From positions 34,830,241-34,894,240 of the forward strand of contig NC_054709.1 of NCBI RefSeq assembly GCF_016097555.1: DNA of 64,000 bases, in the 5' to 3' direction. Position numbers and translations under genes: made by a program. Positions 1-13,000 of the stretch are shown one piece after another. The notes beneath the pieces were generated by a model, which did not search any database, was not told where the DNA came from, and saw nothing but the letters and a program-made list of their open reading frames with translations. Position 1 is the stretch's first letter. Each line of letters starts with the position of its first letter. The stretch is from Gigantopelta aegis. Lineage: Eukaryota > Mollusca > Gastropoda > Neomphalida > Peltospiridae.

Positions 1-713
1 TTTCAGTGCACATCTATAAATATTATTATTATTTTCCGAACCAATCTGACCACAACAGGGCATGAATTCCACGTAAACGTACAACCGAAAGTCAAAAATA
101 AAATATTGTTAAATGTCTTCAAATCGGACTTCTTCAAATGCATTAATATCTCAAATTATTTTATATCTGCTGTTTTAAATTATCTATGTGCATTTTTTTT
201 CTGGGTGGGGGGGGGGGGGAGGGATGATGTATAATATCCAGAAAGAAAATCAAATTGTATACTGTTTGCGATTTTAAGCTTTGGTCCATTCTGAACATCA
301 AGCCTACATGGACATCATATTGATCTGTACCTATACATGTTTGTGATCTTTGTAATCGTGGAGAAATAGTGCACATTTTGAGGTATAGAGTATCAGGTAT
401 TATTTAAGGGTCATCAAGTGCTTGTCCTTTCAATGACGAGATTATTTTTCGGCCATCGGTGTGCGATTGTTGTGATTCTGTCACAATTTACATTGTTATT
501 TCATTTAAACATCATGATAATTATGGCACCTTAAAGGTATACATGATAATTAATAATAAATTTAGATGTTCTGTCTAGGAATAATACAGACTTTTATCAT
601 ACTATCCCAGATGCAGGCTGACGACTGTGATAGAATCACATTATTAAGGTGACGGAATCATGATCACTGCAGAACAGAGCAAGAACTTCAGTTACTGTTA
701 CAAACAGTGGTCG
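1..713. other. No gene seen
   Basis: AT-rich sequence with a G run (206-220). No exon or element recognised. Confidence 0.5.
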
Positions 714-1035
714 GGACATGTTTTATTTAACGATGCACTCAACACATTTTATTTAAGGTTATATGGTGTCAGACATATAGTTAAGGACCACACAGAAATT
801 GCGAGAGGAAACCCACTGTCGCCACGTCATGGGCTACTCTTTTCAATTAACAGCAAGGGATCTTGTATATGCATCATCCCACAGACAGGTTAGAAAATAC
901 CACGGCCTTTGATATGCCAGTCGTGGTGCACTGGCTGGAACGAGAAATAGCCCAATGGGCCCACCGACGGGGATCGATCCTAGACCGACTGCGCATCGAG
1001 CGAGCACTTTACCACTGGGCTATAACCCGCCCTAA
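714..1035 (-). mobile_element. tRNA-derived SINE, type B
   Basis: Nearly full length. The tail end (ATGTTTTATTTAACGA...) is at the low coordinate. The head with the B-box-like GGGATCGATCC complement and CCAGTGGTAAAG complement is at 960-1035. Confidence 0.88.
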
Positions 1036-1190
1036 TAGTAACTGTAGAAGACATACAAATACACATGTAACTCTTTCTAGGTGAAGTTGGGTTTGTTTGG
1101 TGGGCCCATCCACCTCTGATTAACTAATTTTCATTGTCACCTTAAATCAAACGTAGGTCTAGACCAGGTACAATGTGCTCAGCAAGTACA

Positions 1191-1291
1191 GGGCCCCGTT
1201 CCACGTAGCCCTAAGATCATTGTAAGTGCATAACTACTGTATGAACTTAAGGTGATCTTAGCACTAAGATCGCTTCGTGGAACGGGGGCCC
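1191..1291. mobile_element. Short inverted-repeat element (MITE)
   Basis: Ends GGGCCCCGTTCCACG and its complement, with inner inverted CCTAAGATC / GATCTTAG. 101 bp; no coding. Confidence 0.7.
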
Positions 1292-2174
1292 AGGTCAATA
1301 CAAAACAGACAGAGTTACAGTTACAATAGTCAATATTTAATATAATTGTATTATCCAATGACACATTATTACATTGTAAATATGGTTATATAATGTATTA
1401 TTAACTGAAGAAAAAATAAACAAAAATATTATAAAAATTGTTTGTAAACACAATATAATTTTATATTATCCTCAAACACCAAGACAATAATGCCACATTA
1501 ATTAATAATCATAAATTGTGACAGTTTATGTGAAAACCTGGCAAAGTTGTCAGTAAGAATTCATGCATAATGTAAATTTTTAAGTAGTGAACATATAAAT
1601 AATCCATTTCTGAAAATTAAATAAATAATAAAGAGTTTGAAAAAAATATCTTTACTTTCTGCCTGCAAAAGACATGAAAGATATAAGGGCTACAAATATT
1701 CAGTAATACGTAAACAAAAGAAAAGAAAAGTAAATGAACTATGTTTGTAGAGATAACAGTAATAATACCAGACTAAGACGGAAACAATCTTATACGTTGT
1801 ACTATTAAAGACAGAGAAGATCCTTTCAGCATGTACCTTTACAACATTAAATACAGGTGTGAAATAGTTATTAAAAAACAATTTAAAAAAACCCTCACTA
1901 AATAAATAACTGAGTAAATAAATAAATAAATTCTAAATGAGTTTTAGTACTTTGACAGAGTTGTCTCATAAACGGACACAATTACTTCGATTATAATGCA
2001 CTGTAAAATTAAACATGCACAAACTTTAGAATATGGTTACAATACTTGGTCCTCTTACAAGGATGCATCGTATTTCTGTCTCAAACTTAGAGCTGAATTT
2101 ACTAATCTTGTTTTTCTAAACACAGTTGTTTAAGCATTGTAAATATCTGCAGTTGCTGTGGTTACAGCTCTACA
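1292..2174. other. No gene seen
   Basis: Very AT-rich; A/T runs and TAAA repeats near 1900-1930 only. Confidence 0.5.
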
Positions 2175-2275
2175 GTCCGAAGGGTTCAGTGGTCCGAAGG
2201 TTTATAGACGTAACGACGGACTATTGAACCTTCGGACTATTGAACCTTCGGACTATTGAACCTTCGGACTATAGA
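2175..2275. repeat. Short GGACTATTGAACCTTC repeats
   Basis: Three direct copies of a 17-bp unit follow inverted pieces (CCGAAGG, GGTCCGAAGG). The cluster can fold back on itself. Confidence 0.75.
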
Positions 2276-2631
2276 GCAGTCCCCGTTGCAGTACACAAAA
2301 ACAAAAATATTATTAAGTTTTAAATCCATACCATCTCTAATGAACAATTTTTACAATTTTTTTTTTTTTAATAATAATAATACAAAATCTAACCGATTAA
2401 ACCGACTACCATCAAATTGTCTACAGGGATGAAGGCATAATAAATATACAGCAACTAATGGCAGAGCTGAACTTCGGCTGTTCCATTTACTGTCTTACCT
2501 CCTTGATTAAAAATATGATTTAGTTTGATAGTACCGGGTATATTAGTAAACTGTTAAGAAACTTTTTTTAATTTATATTGAAATTGTTTGTAAAAACTGT
2601 TTAAAACTTAATAATAAACTGATAGAAAAAA

Positions 2632-2998
2632 ATCTCACATTACTGACATTCAATCTCACATTACTGACATTCAATCTTACATTACTGACATTCAAACGCC
2701 ACATTACTGACATTCAAAAACCACACTACTGACATTCAATCTCACATTACTGACATTCAATCTTACATTACTGACATTCAAAAACCACACTGCTGACATT
2801 CAATCTCACACTACTGACATTCAATCTCACATTACTGACATTCAATTTTACAGTACTGACATTGAATCTCACATTACTGACATCCAATCTCACATTACTG
2901 ACATTCAATGTCACACTACTGACATTCAATCTCACATGACTGACATTCAATCTCACATGACTGACATTCAATCTCACACTGACATTCAATTTCACAGT
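2632..2998. repeat. 21-bp tandem repeat
   Basis: About 17 units of CTGACATTCAATCTCACATTA with point changes. The minus-strand reading frame through it (RLNVSNV...) is an effect of the 21-bp period, not a gene. Confidence 0.95.
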
Positions 2999-3225
2999 AC
3001 ATCGTTGACCTTTATACAGACATTATGTTGCTAATAGTGACTGAAATTTGGTCTACAGTACCGAGTGTTCCCTTACTATTCATTACAGAGTTACATGCCA
3101 ATTCACTGATTCCCTTTTGAGTTTTTAAATATTTTTTTTTAAATGAGACTTATTAGAAGGCCAGTATTACTGAAGTTGTGGCATGCACCAGGCATGAATC
3201 CAGGGCTTCTAACAACAATCAACTC

Positions 3226-3665
3226 CATATTTTCTAACCGTTAACCCCATATTTTCTAACAGTTAACCCCATATTTTCTAATAACAGTTAACCCCTTATA
3301 TTCTAACAAAAGTTAACCCATATGTTGCAACAATGGTTAACCTCTCATGTTCTAATAATGGTTAACCCCATATTTTCTAACAGTTAACCCCATATATTCT
3401 AATAACAGTTAACCCCTTATATTCTAACAAAAGTTAACCCATAAGTTCTAACAATGGTTAACCTCTCATGTTCTAATAATGGTTAACACCATATTTTCTA
3501 ACAGATAATCCCATATATTCTAACAGTTAATCCCATATATTCTAACAGTTAATCCCATATATTCTAACAGTTAATCCCTTACATTCTAACAAAAGTTAAC
3601 CCATATGTTCTAACAATGGTTAACCTCTCATGTTCTAATAATGGTTAACCCCTTAAGTTCTAACA
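3226..3665. repeat. GTTAACCCCATATTTTCTAA repeat with higher-order units
   Basis: Short units of 22-25 bp based on GTTAACC...TTCTAA(CAA). They are arranged in blocks of about 120 bp that recur at about 3240, 3361 and 3481. Confidence 0.9.
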
Positions 3666-4527
3666 ATAAAATGCAAGGTAATGAACTCGCGCCTTCAATA
3701 CAAACATTACCATAGCAATAAATTATTTAGAGAAAAAAACCCAAACACAAAAATAACAAACAAAAACCCCAACCTTAAGGCCATACCATAATACATCTAA
3801 TTGCTATATTTTCATTCCCACCACCACAAGGGAAAAGGCCCCACATTCTTTTTACTGCCCCAAAAAGCCACCCATCCGCCATTTTGTGTCTTTTATATGA
3901 ATCTCAGTGTGCAGAATTGCCAATATCCTAAAAATATAATTTAAAAACTAAACTTTCACCATTTTGAAAAAAAAAGTACTATGGAAATCAAACCATTTAT
4001 TTGATTATGGTCGGAAATACTATTTATTGAGACCTTCTGTAATGAAACTTTTAAATATAATATTAAGTCATCAGTGTTTATATTAGTGAAGTTTCTTTGT
4101 ACGTGTATTACGGTTCTGAAACTGAATACTGGCTCATTCAAATGCGAGGACCTAACAAAGGGCCATACCCCTACGGGGGGGGGGGGGGGGGTAGGCAGTT
4201 GCCCCCCTGAGAATCTCACTTTTTTTCTTTTTTTTCACTCCAGAAAATAGCGTACACATCTCAGGGTTTAATTTGTATAGTGTTTCATTTGTTTATAACA
4301 TTTTTATAAAATAAAGACAAATGCAAGAACAGATCAAAGGTGGTTATGAGGAGAATCTGTCCCTCCCTAAATTTTAAAATTACGGTAAATGTAAAGAATA
4401 TATCACATAGTACAAGAAACAAAAGTAATGACATTTAACTACACTTCAACTTGTTCAAAGACATTGTTCGTTTATTATATATGTCAGGCACCATCAGCTG
4501 ATCTGCTCTATCGATGGATCGTGCGGC

Positions 4528-4680
4528 CAGTGGCGTAGCGTGGGTTGCCAGTGCCGGGGACAAGGCAAGTATTGCACCCCCAACCAGTGGACCGTTGGCA
4601 CTCCCAGAGTCCGTTCCACCAGGCCAGAATTTTGCACCTGGAGCAACCACCCCGGTGGTCCCGCCCACGCTATGCCACTG
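4528..4680. mobile_element. hAT-like MITE, CAGTGGCGTAGCG ends, copy 1
   Basis: Inverted ends CAGTGGCGTAGCGTGGG and CCCACGCTATGCCACTG. The body is shared with 8013-8168. Its right end is part of a 61-bp tandem array. Confidence 0.82.
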
Positions 4681-4915
4681 TGTGCAGTACCATCGATGGG
4701 TTAGTCATTAATACAGCCATTGGTAGATCGCTATGCCACTGTGTGCAGTACCATCGATGGGTTAGTCATTAATACAGCCATTGGTAGATCGCTATGCCAC
4801 TGTGTGCAGTACCATCGATGGGTTAGTCATTAATACAGCCATTGGTAGATCGCTATGCCACTGTGTGCAGTACCATCCATGGGTTAGTCATTAATACAGC
4901 CATTGGTAGATCAAA
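4668..4915. repeat. 61-bp x 4 array that includes the end of a hAT-like element
   Basis: Units (tgtgcagtac starts at 4681, 4742, 4803 and 4864) include GCTATGCCACTG, the terminal bases of the inverted-repeat element ending at 4680, plus 49 bp of flank. Confidence 0.9.
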
Positions 4916-4920
4916 GTTAA

Positions 4921-5212
4921 AAGTTTGTTTTTGTTTTGTTTAACGACACCACTAGAGCACATTGACATCATTGGCTATTGGATGTCAAACATTTGGTAAT
5001 TCTGATTAGTCAGAGAGGAAACACGCTACATTTTTCCATTAGTTGCAAGGGACCTTTTTTTATCTGCACCATTCCAAAAACAGGGTAGCACATACCACAA
5101 CTTTTGAGTCGTGATGAGTTGCAGTTGTGATGCACTGGCTGGAACAAGAAATAGCTTAATGGGCCAACCATTGGGGATCGATTCAAAACCAACCATGTCT
5201 CACCCTCGTTAG
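4921..5212 (-). mobile_element. tRNA-derived SINE, type A, diverged
   Basis: Tail aagtttgtttttgttttg ... aacgacaccactagagcac, then the head up to about 5212. Several small deletions and an insertion near 5103. Confidence 0.85.
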
Positions 5213-6057
5213 ATTAAGTACACATATTAAGCAAGTACATTTGAAGACACTAAAAAACCCACCATGGCCGTAGGGAAGTGTATGACTACTACCATTAATA
5301 ATTGCATTATGCTTACACTGTAGTGGTAATGTTTGATACATTGTTTTATTAATAACTACTGCCACAACAAAGTTGGCCAACTTTCTGCTCTCACGACTTC
5401 TTCTACGACTGTCCAGTTGCTAGTCTGAGCACTCTTACCACTCTCTGAGCGCACCTGTCATAAGTCGGGAGTTGGAGAAATTACACCGCAACCATCGAGT
5501 CTTGACAGTTGACAGTCTGACCCTAGCATCGCATAAATACATACTATATAAGTTAAATGAGTAAAACAAAACCCCAGAAGGATAAAATAGCCTGAGTACT
5601 TTTTCAACCAAGAGTGCAGCACGATTGCTATATTCTAGCATGATCTACCGATGGCTATGCTAACAGATCCAGTGATGGTAGAGAGCAATCGATCGATAGC
5701 ACAGATTGGCTGATGGTGGTAACATATAGACTAAACTGGCAGATTTTCTGATTTTCAGATTTACAGGTACGTAATATAAAAACAAAACAGTAAGTGCCCC
5801 TAGTAGTTGGTGTGGGCTTGAAATCTGTTCAAATTATACACTGCCTTTCATGTACTTCGACCAATTTTAAACAGCAGTGATCTTACTCTAATATTTCTAA
5901 AACATATAAAAATGTCTGCACTAATTTCCAAGATTGTAGTGTATAAAATGTTACCCTTTGAACCCTCTAGAAGAAACCCTGACAGTTTGTTTATTCATAT
6001 TAATCATAATAAAATTTTAGCAGGTTAGAAAAACATGAACAGCATTAATTATACCTC
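5213..6057. other. No gene seen
   Basis: No recognised exon. 5390-5640 is of higher complexity and GC than its surroundings but shows no family match. Confidence 0.4.
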
Positions 6058-6216
6058 TGTGTGTGTGTGCGTGTGTGTGTGTGCATGTGTGTGTGTGTAT
6101 GCATGTGTGTATCAGAGTGTATATAGTACAGATGCATGCGTACGTGTGTGCATGTGTTTGTCCAAGTGTATATACAGGTGCGTGCGTGCGTGCATGTGTC
6201 GCACACACACACACAC
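6058..6216. repeat. (GT)n / (GTGC)n microsatellite
   Basis: GT-rich tracts switch to an AC tract at 6201-6216. Cys/Val-rich and His/Thr-rich reading frames here are artefacts. Confidence 0.9.
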
Positions 6217-6218
6217 TG

Positions 6219-6404
6219 CAGTGGTGGATCCAGAAAATCCATTTAGGGGGGCCCTCAATAACATGAGGCAGACTGCCAATAGAACTTTGGGGGAGGTTTG
6301 GAGGGGATCGTAAAAAAAAATGAAAATTAATATATAATAAAATTATAACTGTCGCAAAATTTAGGGGGATCCGAGCTCTGCCCCTCCCCCTAGATCCGCC
6401 TCTG
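6219..6404. mobile_element. hAT-like MITE, CAG(T/A)GGNGGATC ends, copy 1
   Basis: Left CAGTGGTGGATCCAG, right CTAGATCCGCCTCTG; G/C-run-rich interior. Related to 18355-18481. Confidence 0.7.
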
Positions 6405-6700
6405 CACTGTTATGTAAATATGAACAGTATCTTATACATGTATATGAATAACATGCAAGCTAAATACGCAAGTCAAGAAATTAAACAATAAAATCCCACA
6501 AACATTCAGTATTTCTGAACTGACAAACAATTTGAATCACTTTTTAACTAAGCTTTTCACAGCCTTTTGATAACATTATAATACACATCTCGAATGTAAC
6601 ATCAACAGAAACAACAATAACATAACGTTACATTCAAACATAATACTTAGTACATGTACCAGAATATGTACACGATACCTGTACTAATTAAGGCAAAACC

Positions 6701-6898
6701 AGGGGCGTAGGCTAGGGGGGTTCGGGGGGTTCGGATGAACCCCCCTGCTGAAGCAAATGGTCCGCTTTCAGAACTAAAACATACAGGTTTATACATATGG
6801 AGTTTCTGGTGGCGCAAAAACAAAATAGAAAAAGGTCAACTTGGTCCATATTTGAACCCCCCCCCCCCCCCCCCCCGTCCAGATCACACTACGCCCCT
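6701..6898. mobile_element. hAT-like MITE with exact 8-bp target duplication
   Basis: GCAAAACC at 6693-6700 and 6899-6906 flank inverted ends AGGGGCGTAG / CTACGCCCCT. Interior with runs of G and C (6857-6876). Confidence 0.88.
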
Positions 6899-7159
6899 GC
6901 AAAACCACAGTTTAATTGTTGTTTTTAAATTCCACTTGTAATACATATCCAACAAATCAAATGGGTTCATAATCTTGACTTTAAAGAAATTTATTCCCAT
7001 AATAATTATAAAATGTGTCCGTCTACCCTTGTATAGATATGAATGTTGTAATAATTTTTATTTTTTAAAGATTTATTGAAGGACTGACCTAGTTTGTAGC
7101 CATTGAAATAATGCATTTATATACTCAGGCATATTACATATGGGATAAAAATATATAGG

Positions 7160-7300
7160 GAATAACTGGTTGCTGTCTTAAGATATTGGCTTTATCCTGC
7201 GACGGTTAGAATGGTGAATGCAGCGAGGTTCTGCCGAACTGCATTCACCATTCGACCTGAGCAGGATAAAGCCAATATCTTAAGACGGAAACCAGTTATT
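7160..7300. mobile_element. Snap-back hairpin element
   Basis: Arms AATAACTGGTTGCTGTCTTA and onward (cttaagatattggctttatc) and their complement pair over about 55 bp with few mismatches. An inner hairpin is AATGGTGAATGCAG / CTGCATTCACCATT. Confidence 0.8.
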
Positions 7301-8012
7301 TCTTTTATCCTGCAATACTACAGGAATATTCGGAAAATCATTATTTATTCCAGTTTTGTGTACACAAATAGAGTATTGTCAACCTAGCAAGGCTTTTGCC
7401 GTATGACATCATACAAGATACATGACGTGATTATTTGTATGATTATTTGTAAGACGCTAGTTACATTCTGTCACATAAAAAAAGCGTTTCTAATCTCTTA
7501 ATTCACAAATAAATTTACAAGTTTTGTATTGTTATCGCAAAACTAAAAGTTATTTGTATTTACTGTACTTCAACAAATGATTTAAAGAGTATGTTTATTG
7601 AAAATCTACTCTGAAATACTCAAGTTGAGTTCGGCTATATTTTTGGTCAGTGATAAAAAGCATTATACATGTATCGATAAACACATATGGGATTCCTTCT
7701 GACCTGATTATCTAAAAAAAAAAAAAAAAACCTTTGTAGTCCAAGATACAAGAAAAAATTAATTAATTGTACCAAATTATTGTCTGCAAACTTTACTGTC
7801 TTTAAGATGACTAGATATGCATTAAATATATAATAATATAAGAATTCATATTGTATGCAAAACAATAAAAAAACAGGGGGGAAAAATGTCAGAATAATGC
7901 CCAAAATGGATTCAAAGAGGACAGACAAAATAAAAATGGATTCAAAGGGGACCGATAAACTACACCGGTACACCATACACAGTCAGAGTACCAGATTTGA
8001 CAGATTCAAACT

Positions 8013-8168
8013 CAGTGGCGTAGCGTGGGTTGCCAGTGCCCGGGGCAAGGCAAGTATGGCGCCCCCTAACCAGTGGACTGCTAGCACTCCCCCCGAGTCC
8101 CTTCCACCAGTCCAGAATTTTGTACCCAGGGCAACCGCTTCGGTGGCCCCGCACACGCTACGCCACAG
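8013..8168. mobile_element. hAT-like MITE, CAGTGGCGTAGCG ends, copy 2
   Basis: Same family. The flanking 8-mers TTCAAACT (8005-8012) and TTCAAACA (8169-8176) fit a hAT target duplication with one change. Confidence 0.85.
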
Positions 8169-8176
8169 TTCAAACA

Positions 8177-9054
8177 AAGTTATTTTAACTGGACAGGACT
8201 TAGAGATTGTGCCGGTTTACATAACAGACGCTCGTTTTGATATTCCACAGTACATGTATATTGTAATTTTTATATTATAGAATGGCTACAAGCTGAAGAC
8301 AATCGCTTTGAAATGAAGTGAAATGTATATGTAGTTGTTCACAAAGGTATTTTCATTTAAAGAAATAATCCATTAAATTTATTTTGTTACATACAATTGT
8401 TCATCATTTGATTCTGCCTCATGTAAAAATATTTCTTAACTAATCTCATATTTCCCACCCCACCCCTCAAAAAAACAAATACACCCACCCCCAAAAACAT
8501 AAGCTCCTTATTGTATTTTTATTATCATGCAGTTAAAACTGCCACTCATCAAAATGCCACATGCAAATTAAAATTGGAGAATGTACCAATTGTCATAGTT
8601 ACCAGAATAGACCCTACAAATTCCTAATTCTACCTTTAATACATATTCAGTATTTGTTTTCTTTTGTACATATAAAAAATAAAACCCAAACCCCAGCATA
8701 TTTACACCAATTCCATTATATAAAATGTACAAACAATCAGGCTACAGATAATGCTCAGTGACAATCTATTATGCATTTTCACAGTCGACAATTACATCTG
8801 TAGAGCCCAATAATCAAATTTTGATCACAATCATCAACAACACTTTACCGGTATGTTCATTTGGTAAAATGAAGCTATGGAATTCTTTCATTTCATACAC
8901 ATACACCAGGCCTTGTGTTTTAAGTACATTTGTAAAATGTATACCTACAGAAATATCTGCATAAAGTGAAATGGAGCACAATAAACCATTTGTTTGCCTA
9001 AAGATTGTAAGAAAATGCCCAACAATTTTTCTCGACTACAGTCTCTTCAATATT
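8177..9054. other. No gene seen
   Basis: AT-rich, without SINEs; may be beyond or within the 3' UTR of the haem transporter gene. Confidence 0.35.
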
Positions 9055-9064
9055 TTTATTTATT
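9055..9064 (-). terminator. Candidate polyadenylation signals for the haem transporter gene
   Basis: Two overlapping AATAAA motifs on the minus strand lie about 790 bases after the TGA. The downstream sequence is only weakly GT-rich. Other signals further on (near 8500) cannot be excluded. Confidence 0.3.
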
Positions 9065-9387
9065 TTATCAACACTAAACGTTGTTTTTCCTTTTGACTAA
9101 CATCACTATTTTTAAGCCAATATATGTAACCATGGATTACAGGGATAATCTCCATTATAATGTTAAATTGATACAAGTTATTTAGAAAACAAAGTTTAGC
9201 TTTGGCATAGAGTTTGGGGTTCTCATATTTATTAAAGGTGAAAAGAAAAAAAATTACACACAGAGCTCATAAAATAATAGTGTTTCAGAGATTGTGAAAA
9301 ATATTTTTAGGCAAGGTAGAGTTTTTTGTTGTTGTTGTTTTTGGGGGGTTGGGGAGGAGGGTTATTAAATTCATCTTTACGAGTCCT

Positions 9388-9505
9388 GGGGCCTAATTCA
9401 CAAAGGTCTCTTAGGCTCTGCTAGACAACAAAGCATCCTCTTTACAAGTCTTTTAGCATTGCACTGCGAGATCGCAAAGTTGCGATAGTTTAGTGAATTA
9501 GGCCC
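9388..9505. mobile_element. MITE with GGGCCTAATTCAC ends, copy 1
   Basis: Inverted ends GGGGCCTAATTCAC and GTGAATTAGGCCC; 118 bp. About 95% alike to the copy at 26965. In the putative haem-transporter 3' region. Confidence 0.82.
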
Positions 9506-9851
9506 TGATGTCTAGATAAAATGTTACATTTAAGTACTCTTTTTATCTACGTCAATATGAAATTTAAAAAATAATAATAAAGTGAAAGCAAAACTGGACC
9601 ATCTTAAAACCAGACGTTTTACTTGATCCCATGGGTGTCCAGTTTAGACCGGTTTCACTGTACATAGAGGGCAGGGGGAAAAAAAAAAAAGGTTAGTCCT
9701 TTTTAGGAGGTATGGTCAGATGCTCAAAAAAATCAAATTAAGCTTCTAGGCAGACTTTGTTTTTCACTTGCCTGCAAATTTTAAAACACAAGGCCTGTAT
9801 ACGATTATCCGAGGTACACTCCAGAACTTCTGGCGTGTGCCTCGGTTCAAC

Positions 9852-10027
9852 TCAGAAATTACTGTACGGTTTGTAATCATCTTTGGCTTCCTGTGGTAGA
9901 ATCGTGTAGATGTCGAGATACAGTTGCCGATATGCACGCGAGAAGTAAAACAAAAGAAATCCCCACTTCCACGTCATAAAACACCAAATTGTGGCCAGGT
10001 AGAAACCATTACCATACGCCTTAAGAT
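9852..10027 (-). CDS. SLC48A1: HRG1 coding exon 3 (helix 4, stop)
   Basis: Acceptor ATATTTCAG, then 176 nt to the TGA at 9854-9852. It encodes LKAYGNGFYLATIW, helix 4, the basic-aromatic YFSRAYR segment and the sorting-signal tail ending in PYSNF. The first 22 nt of the exon and its acceptor are the seed of the tandem array that follows in the intron (10028-10975). Confidence 0.9.
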
Positions 10028-13000
10028 CTGAAATATATCAAAGTTACAAATTTACAGTTAGTAACCATAGGCTTCAACATCTGGAAATATGTCAGTTTAC
10101 AAATTTACAGTTAGTAACCATTACCATTGGCTTCAACATATGGAAATATATCAAAGTTACCAATTTACAGTTTGTAACTACATGTAATACCATCAGCTTC
10201 AAGATGTGGAAATATATCAAAGTTACCAATTTACAGTTTGTAACTACATGTAATACCATCGGCTTCAAGATGTGGAAATATATCAGTTACAAATCAACAG
10301 TTAGTAACTATTACCATCTGCTTCAAGATGTGGAAATATATCAAAGTTACCAATTTACAGTTTGTAACTACATGTAATACCATCGGCTTCAAGATGTGGA
10401 AATATATCAGTTACAAATCAACAGTTAGTAACTATTACCATCTGCTTCAAGATGTGGAAATATATCAAAGTTACCAATTTACAGTTTGTAACTACATGTA
10501 ATACCATCGGCTTCAAGATGTGGAAATATATCAGTTACAAATCAACAGTTAGTAACTATTACCATCTGCTTCAAGATGTGGAAATATATCAAAGTTACCA
10601 ATTTACAGTTTGTAACTACATGTAATACCATCGGCTTCAAGATGTGGAAATATATCAGTTACAAATCAACAGTTAGTAACTATTAGCACAGGCTTCAAGA
10701 TGTGGAAATATATCAATGTTACCAATTTACAGTTTGTAACTACATGTAATACCATCGGCTTCAAGATGTGGAAATATATCAGTTACAAATCAACAGTTAG
10801 TAACTATTAGCACAGGCTTCAAGATGTGGAAATATATCAATGTTACCAATTTACAGTTTGTAACTACATGTAATACCATCGGCTTCAAGATGTGGAAATA
10901 TATCAGTTACAAATCAACAGTTAGTAACTATTAGCACAGGCTTCAAGATGTGGAAATATATCAAAGTTACAATCTCAGCTCCCTGTGTCATAACATCACT
11001 TACTACTAGATCACATTGGTTTATTAATCATTGGCTATTGCACAGCGGAAACAAGAAATAGCCCATTTGGGTCCCATCAATGAAGACAGATACCTGACCG
11101 ACTATGTATCAAGTCAACGGTATCCCAGTGGGCTACATCCCGATCTACATCACTTACTACTAGATCACATTGGTTTATTAATCATTGGCTATTGCACAGC
11201 GGAAACAAGAAATAGCCCATTTGGGTCCCATCAATGAAGACAGATACCTGACCGACTATGTATCAAGTCAACGGTATCCCAGTGGGCTACATCCCGATCT
11301 ACATCACTTACTACTAGATCACATTGGTTTATTAATCATTGGCTATTGCACAGCGGAAACAAGAAATAGCCCATTTGGGTCCCATCAATGAAGACAGATA
11401 CCTGACCGACTATGTATCAAGTCAACGGTATCCCAGTGGGCTACGTCCGATCTACATCACTTACTACTAGATCACATTGGTTTATTAATCATTGGCTATT
11501 GCACAGCGGAAACAAGGAAATAGCCCATTTGGGTCCCATCAATGAAGACAAATACCTGACCGACTATGTATCAAGTCAACGGTATCCCAGTGGGCTACGT
11601 CCGATCTACATCACTTACTACTAGATCACATTGGTTTATTAATCATTGGCTATTGCACAGCGGAAACAAGGAAATAGCCCATTTGGGTCCCATCAATGAA
11701 GACAGATACCTGACCGACTATGTATCAAGTCAACGGTATCCCAGTGGGCTACGTCCGATCTACATCACTTACTACTAGATCACATTGGTTTATTAATCAT
11801 TGGCTATTGCACAGCGGAAACAAGGAAATAGCCCATTTGGGTCCCATCAATGAAGACAAATACCTGACCGACTATGTATCAAGTCAGCGGTATCCCAGTG
11901 GGCTACGTCCCGATCTACATCACTTACCCATGCAAAATACAAACACAGGCTTTAGATTCAATCTTGTCTCAGTAAATTACAACAGCATTTACACTCACCA
12001 CCACCTTTTATAAAATTTGCATATCGTTCCACAAAACAACTCTCCTCCTCCCATCCCCAGTATAAATTCCTGGCTATGCCACTATTTAAACATTTTAAAA
12101 AAGAGAGAGAGCGTATATTCTGTGGTCCTGAAGACGAAATGGGATGGGGCCTTGGGTGGCACAGCTCCATGAACTTAATGGTTCCTAATGTGATCTCACA
12201 ACTGCAGACCTCACCATGGAATGGGTTTTATTGCTCCACTAACATAGATTATGAGTCCAGTAGCATTTTAACATATTACAATATTAATACAATATAAAGT
12301 TTGTTTTATTTAACGACGCCACTAGAGCACATTGATTTTTTATCTTATCATCGGCTATTGGACGTCAAACATATGGTCATTCTGAAACCCGCTGTCGCCA
12401 CATAGGCTACTCTTTTATGACAGGCAGCAAGGGATCTCTTATTTGCACTTCCCACAGGCAGGATAGCACAAACCATGGCCTTTGTAACTTTGCTGAACCA
12501 GTTATGGATCACTGGTCAGTGCAAGTGGTTTACACCTACCCACTGAGCCTTGCGGAGCACTCACTCAGGGTTTGGAGTCAGTATTTGGATTAAAAACAAT
12601 ACAATATAAATTCACATGCTATGGGGAGCTAAAAATTACAAGTCTCAGGGGAGTGTTAGTGATAAACAGCAAGGTTAGTAAAAGTCAATCTAATTAAAAT
12701 TAGCTCCACTATTACATGTGGATCTAAAGACAGCCAGTTGGAGCTCATGTCCACCAATCAAAACCTTACTTGCAGAATCCTGCCAGTGATTTAAAACTAA
12801 CAACACTGCGTAGTCCCCTATGTCCAGGTAACATTTCGTCTGTAAATAATAATTTAAATATTGACCAATCACACTTCGCCTTTTATAACGTTATTTGGGA
12901 GCATACAAATTCTAAAAATATCGGGCGAGTCTATTTTAGTGGCCGCAGTACAGCGAACCATACCAATACGTACGGGGTGGGTTATCAGTTTTTACATTAA

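Noticed and set aside
2768-2995. RLNVSNV-repeat reading frame
   Set aside because: The frame follows from the 21-bp repeat period; no start context or splice signals.
2632-3665. CRISPR-like regular repeats
   Set aside because: These are contiguous short tandem repeats without unique spacers in a eukaryotic genome.
6017-6313. Cys/Val- and His/Thr-rich reading frames
   Set aside because: Translations of a GT/AC microsatellite.
11031-12013. Repeated 68-97-codon frames
   Set aside because: They arise from the 154-bp SINE-derived satellite; no coding signature.
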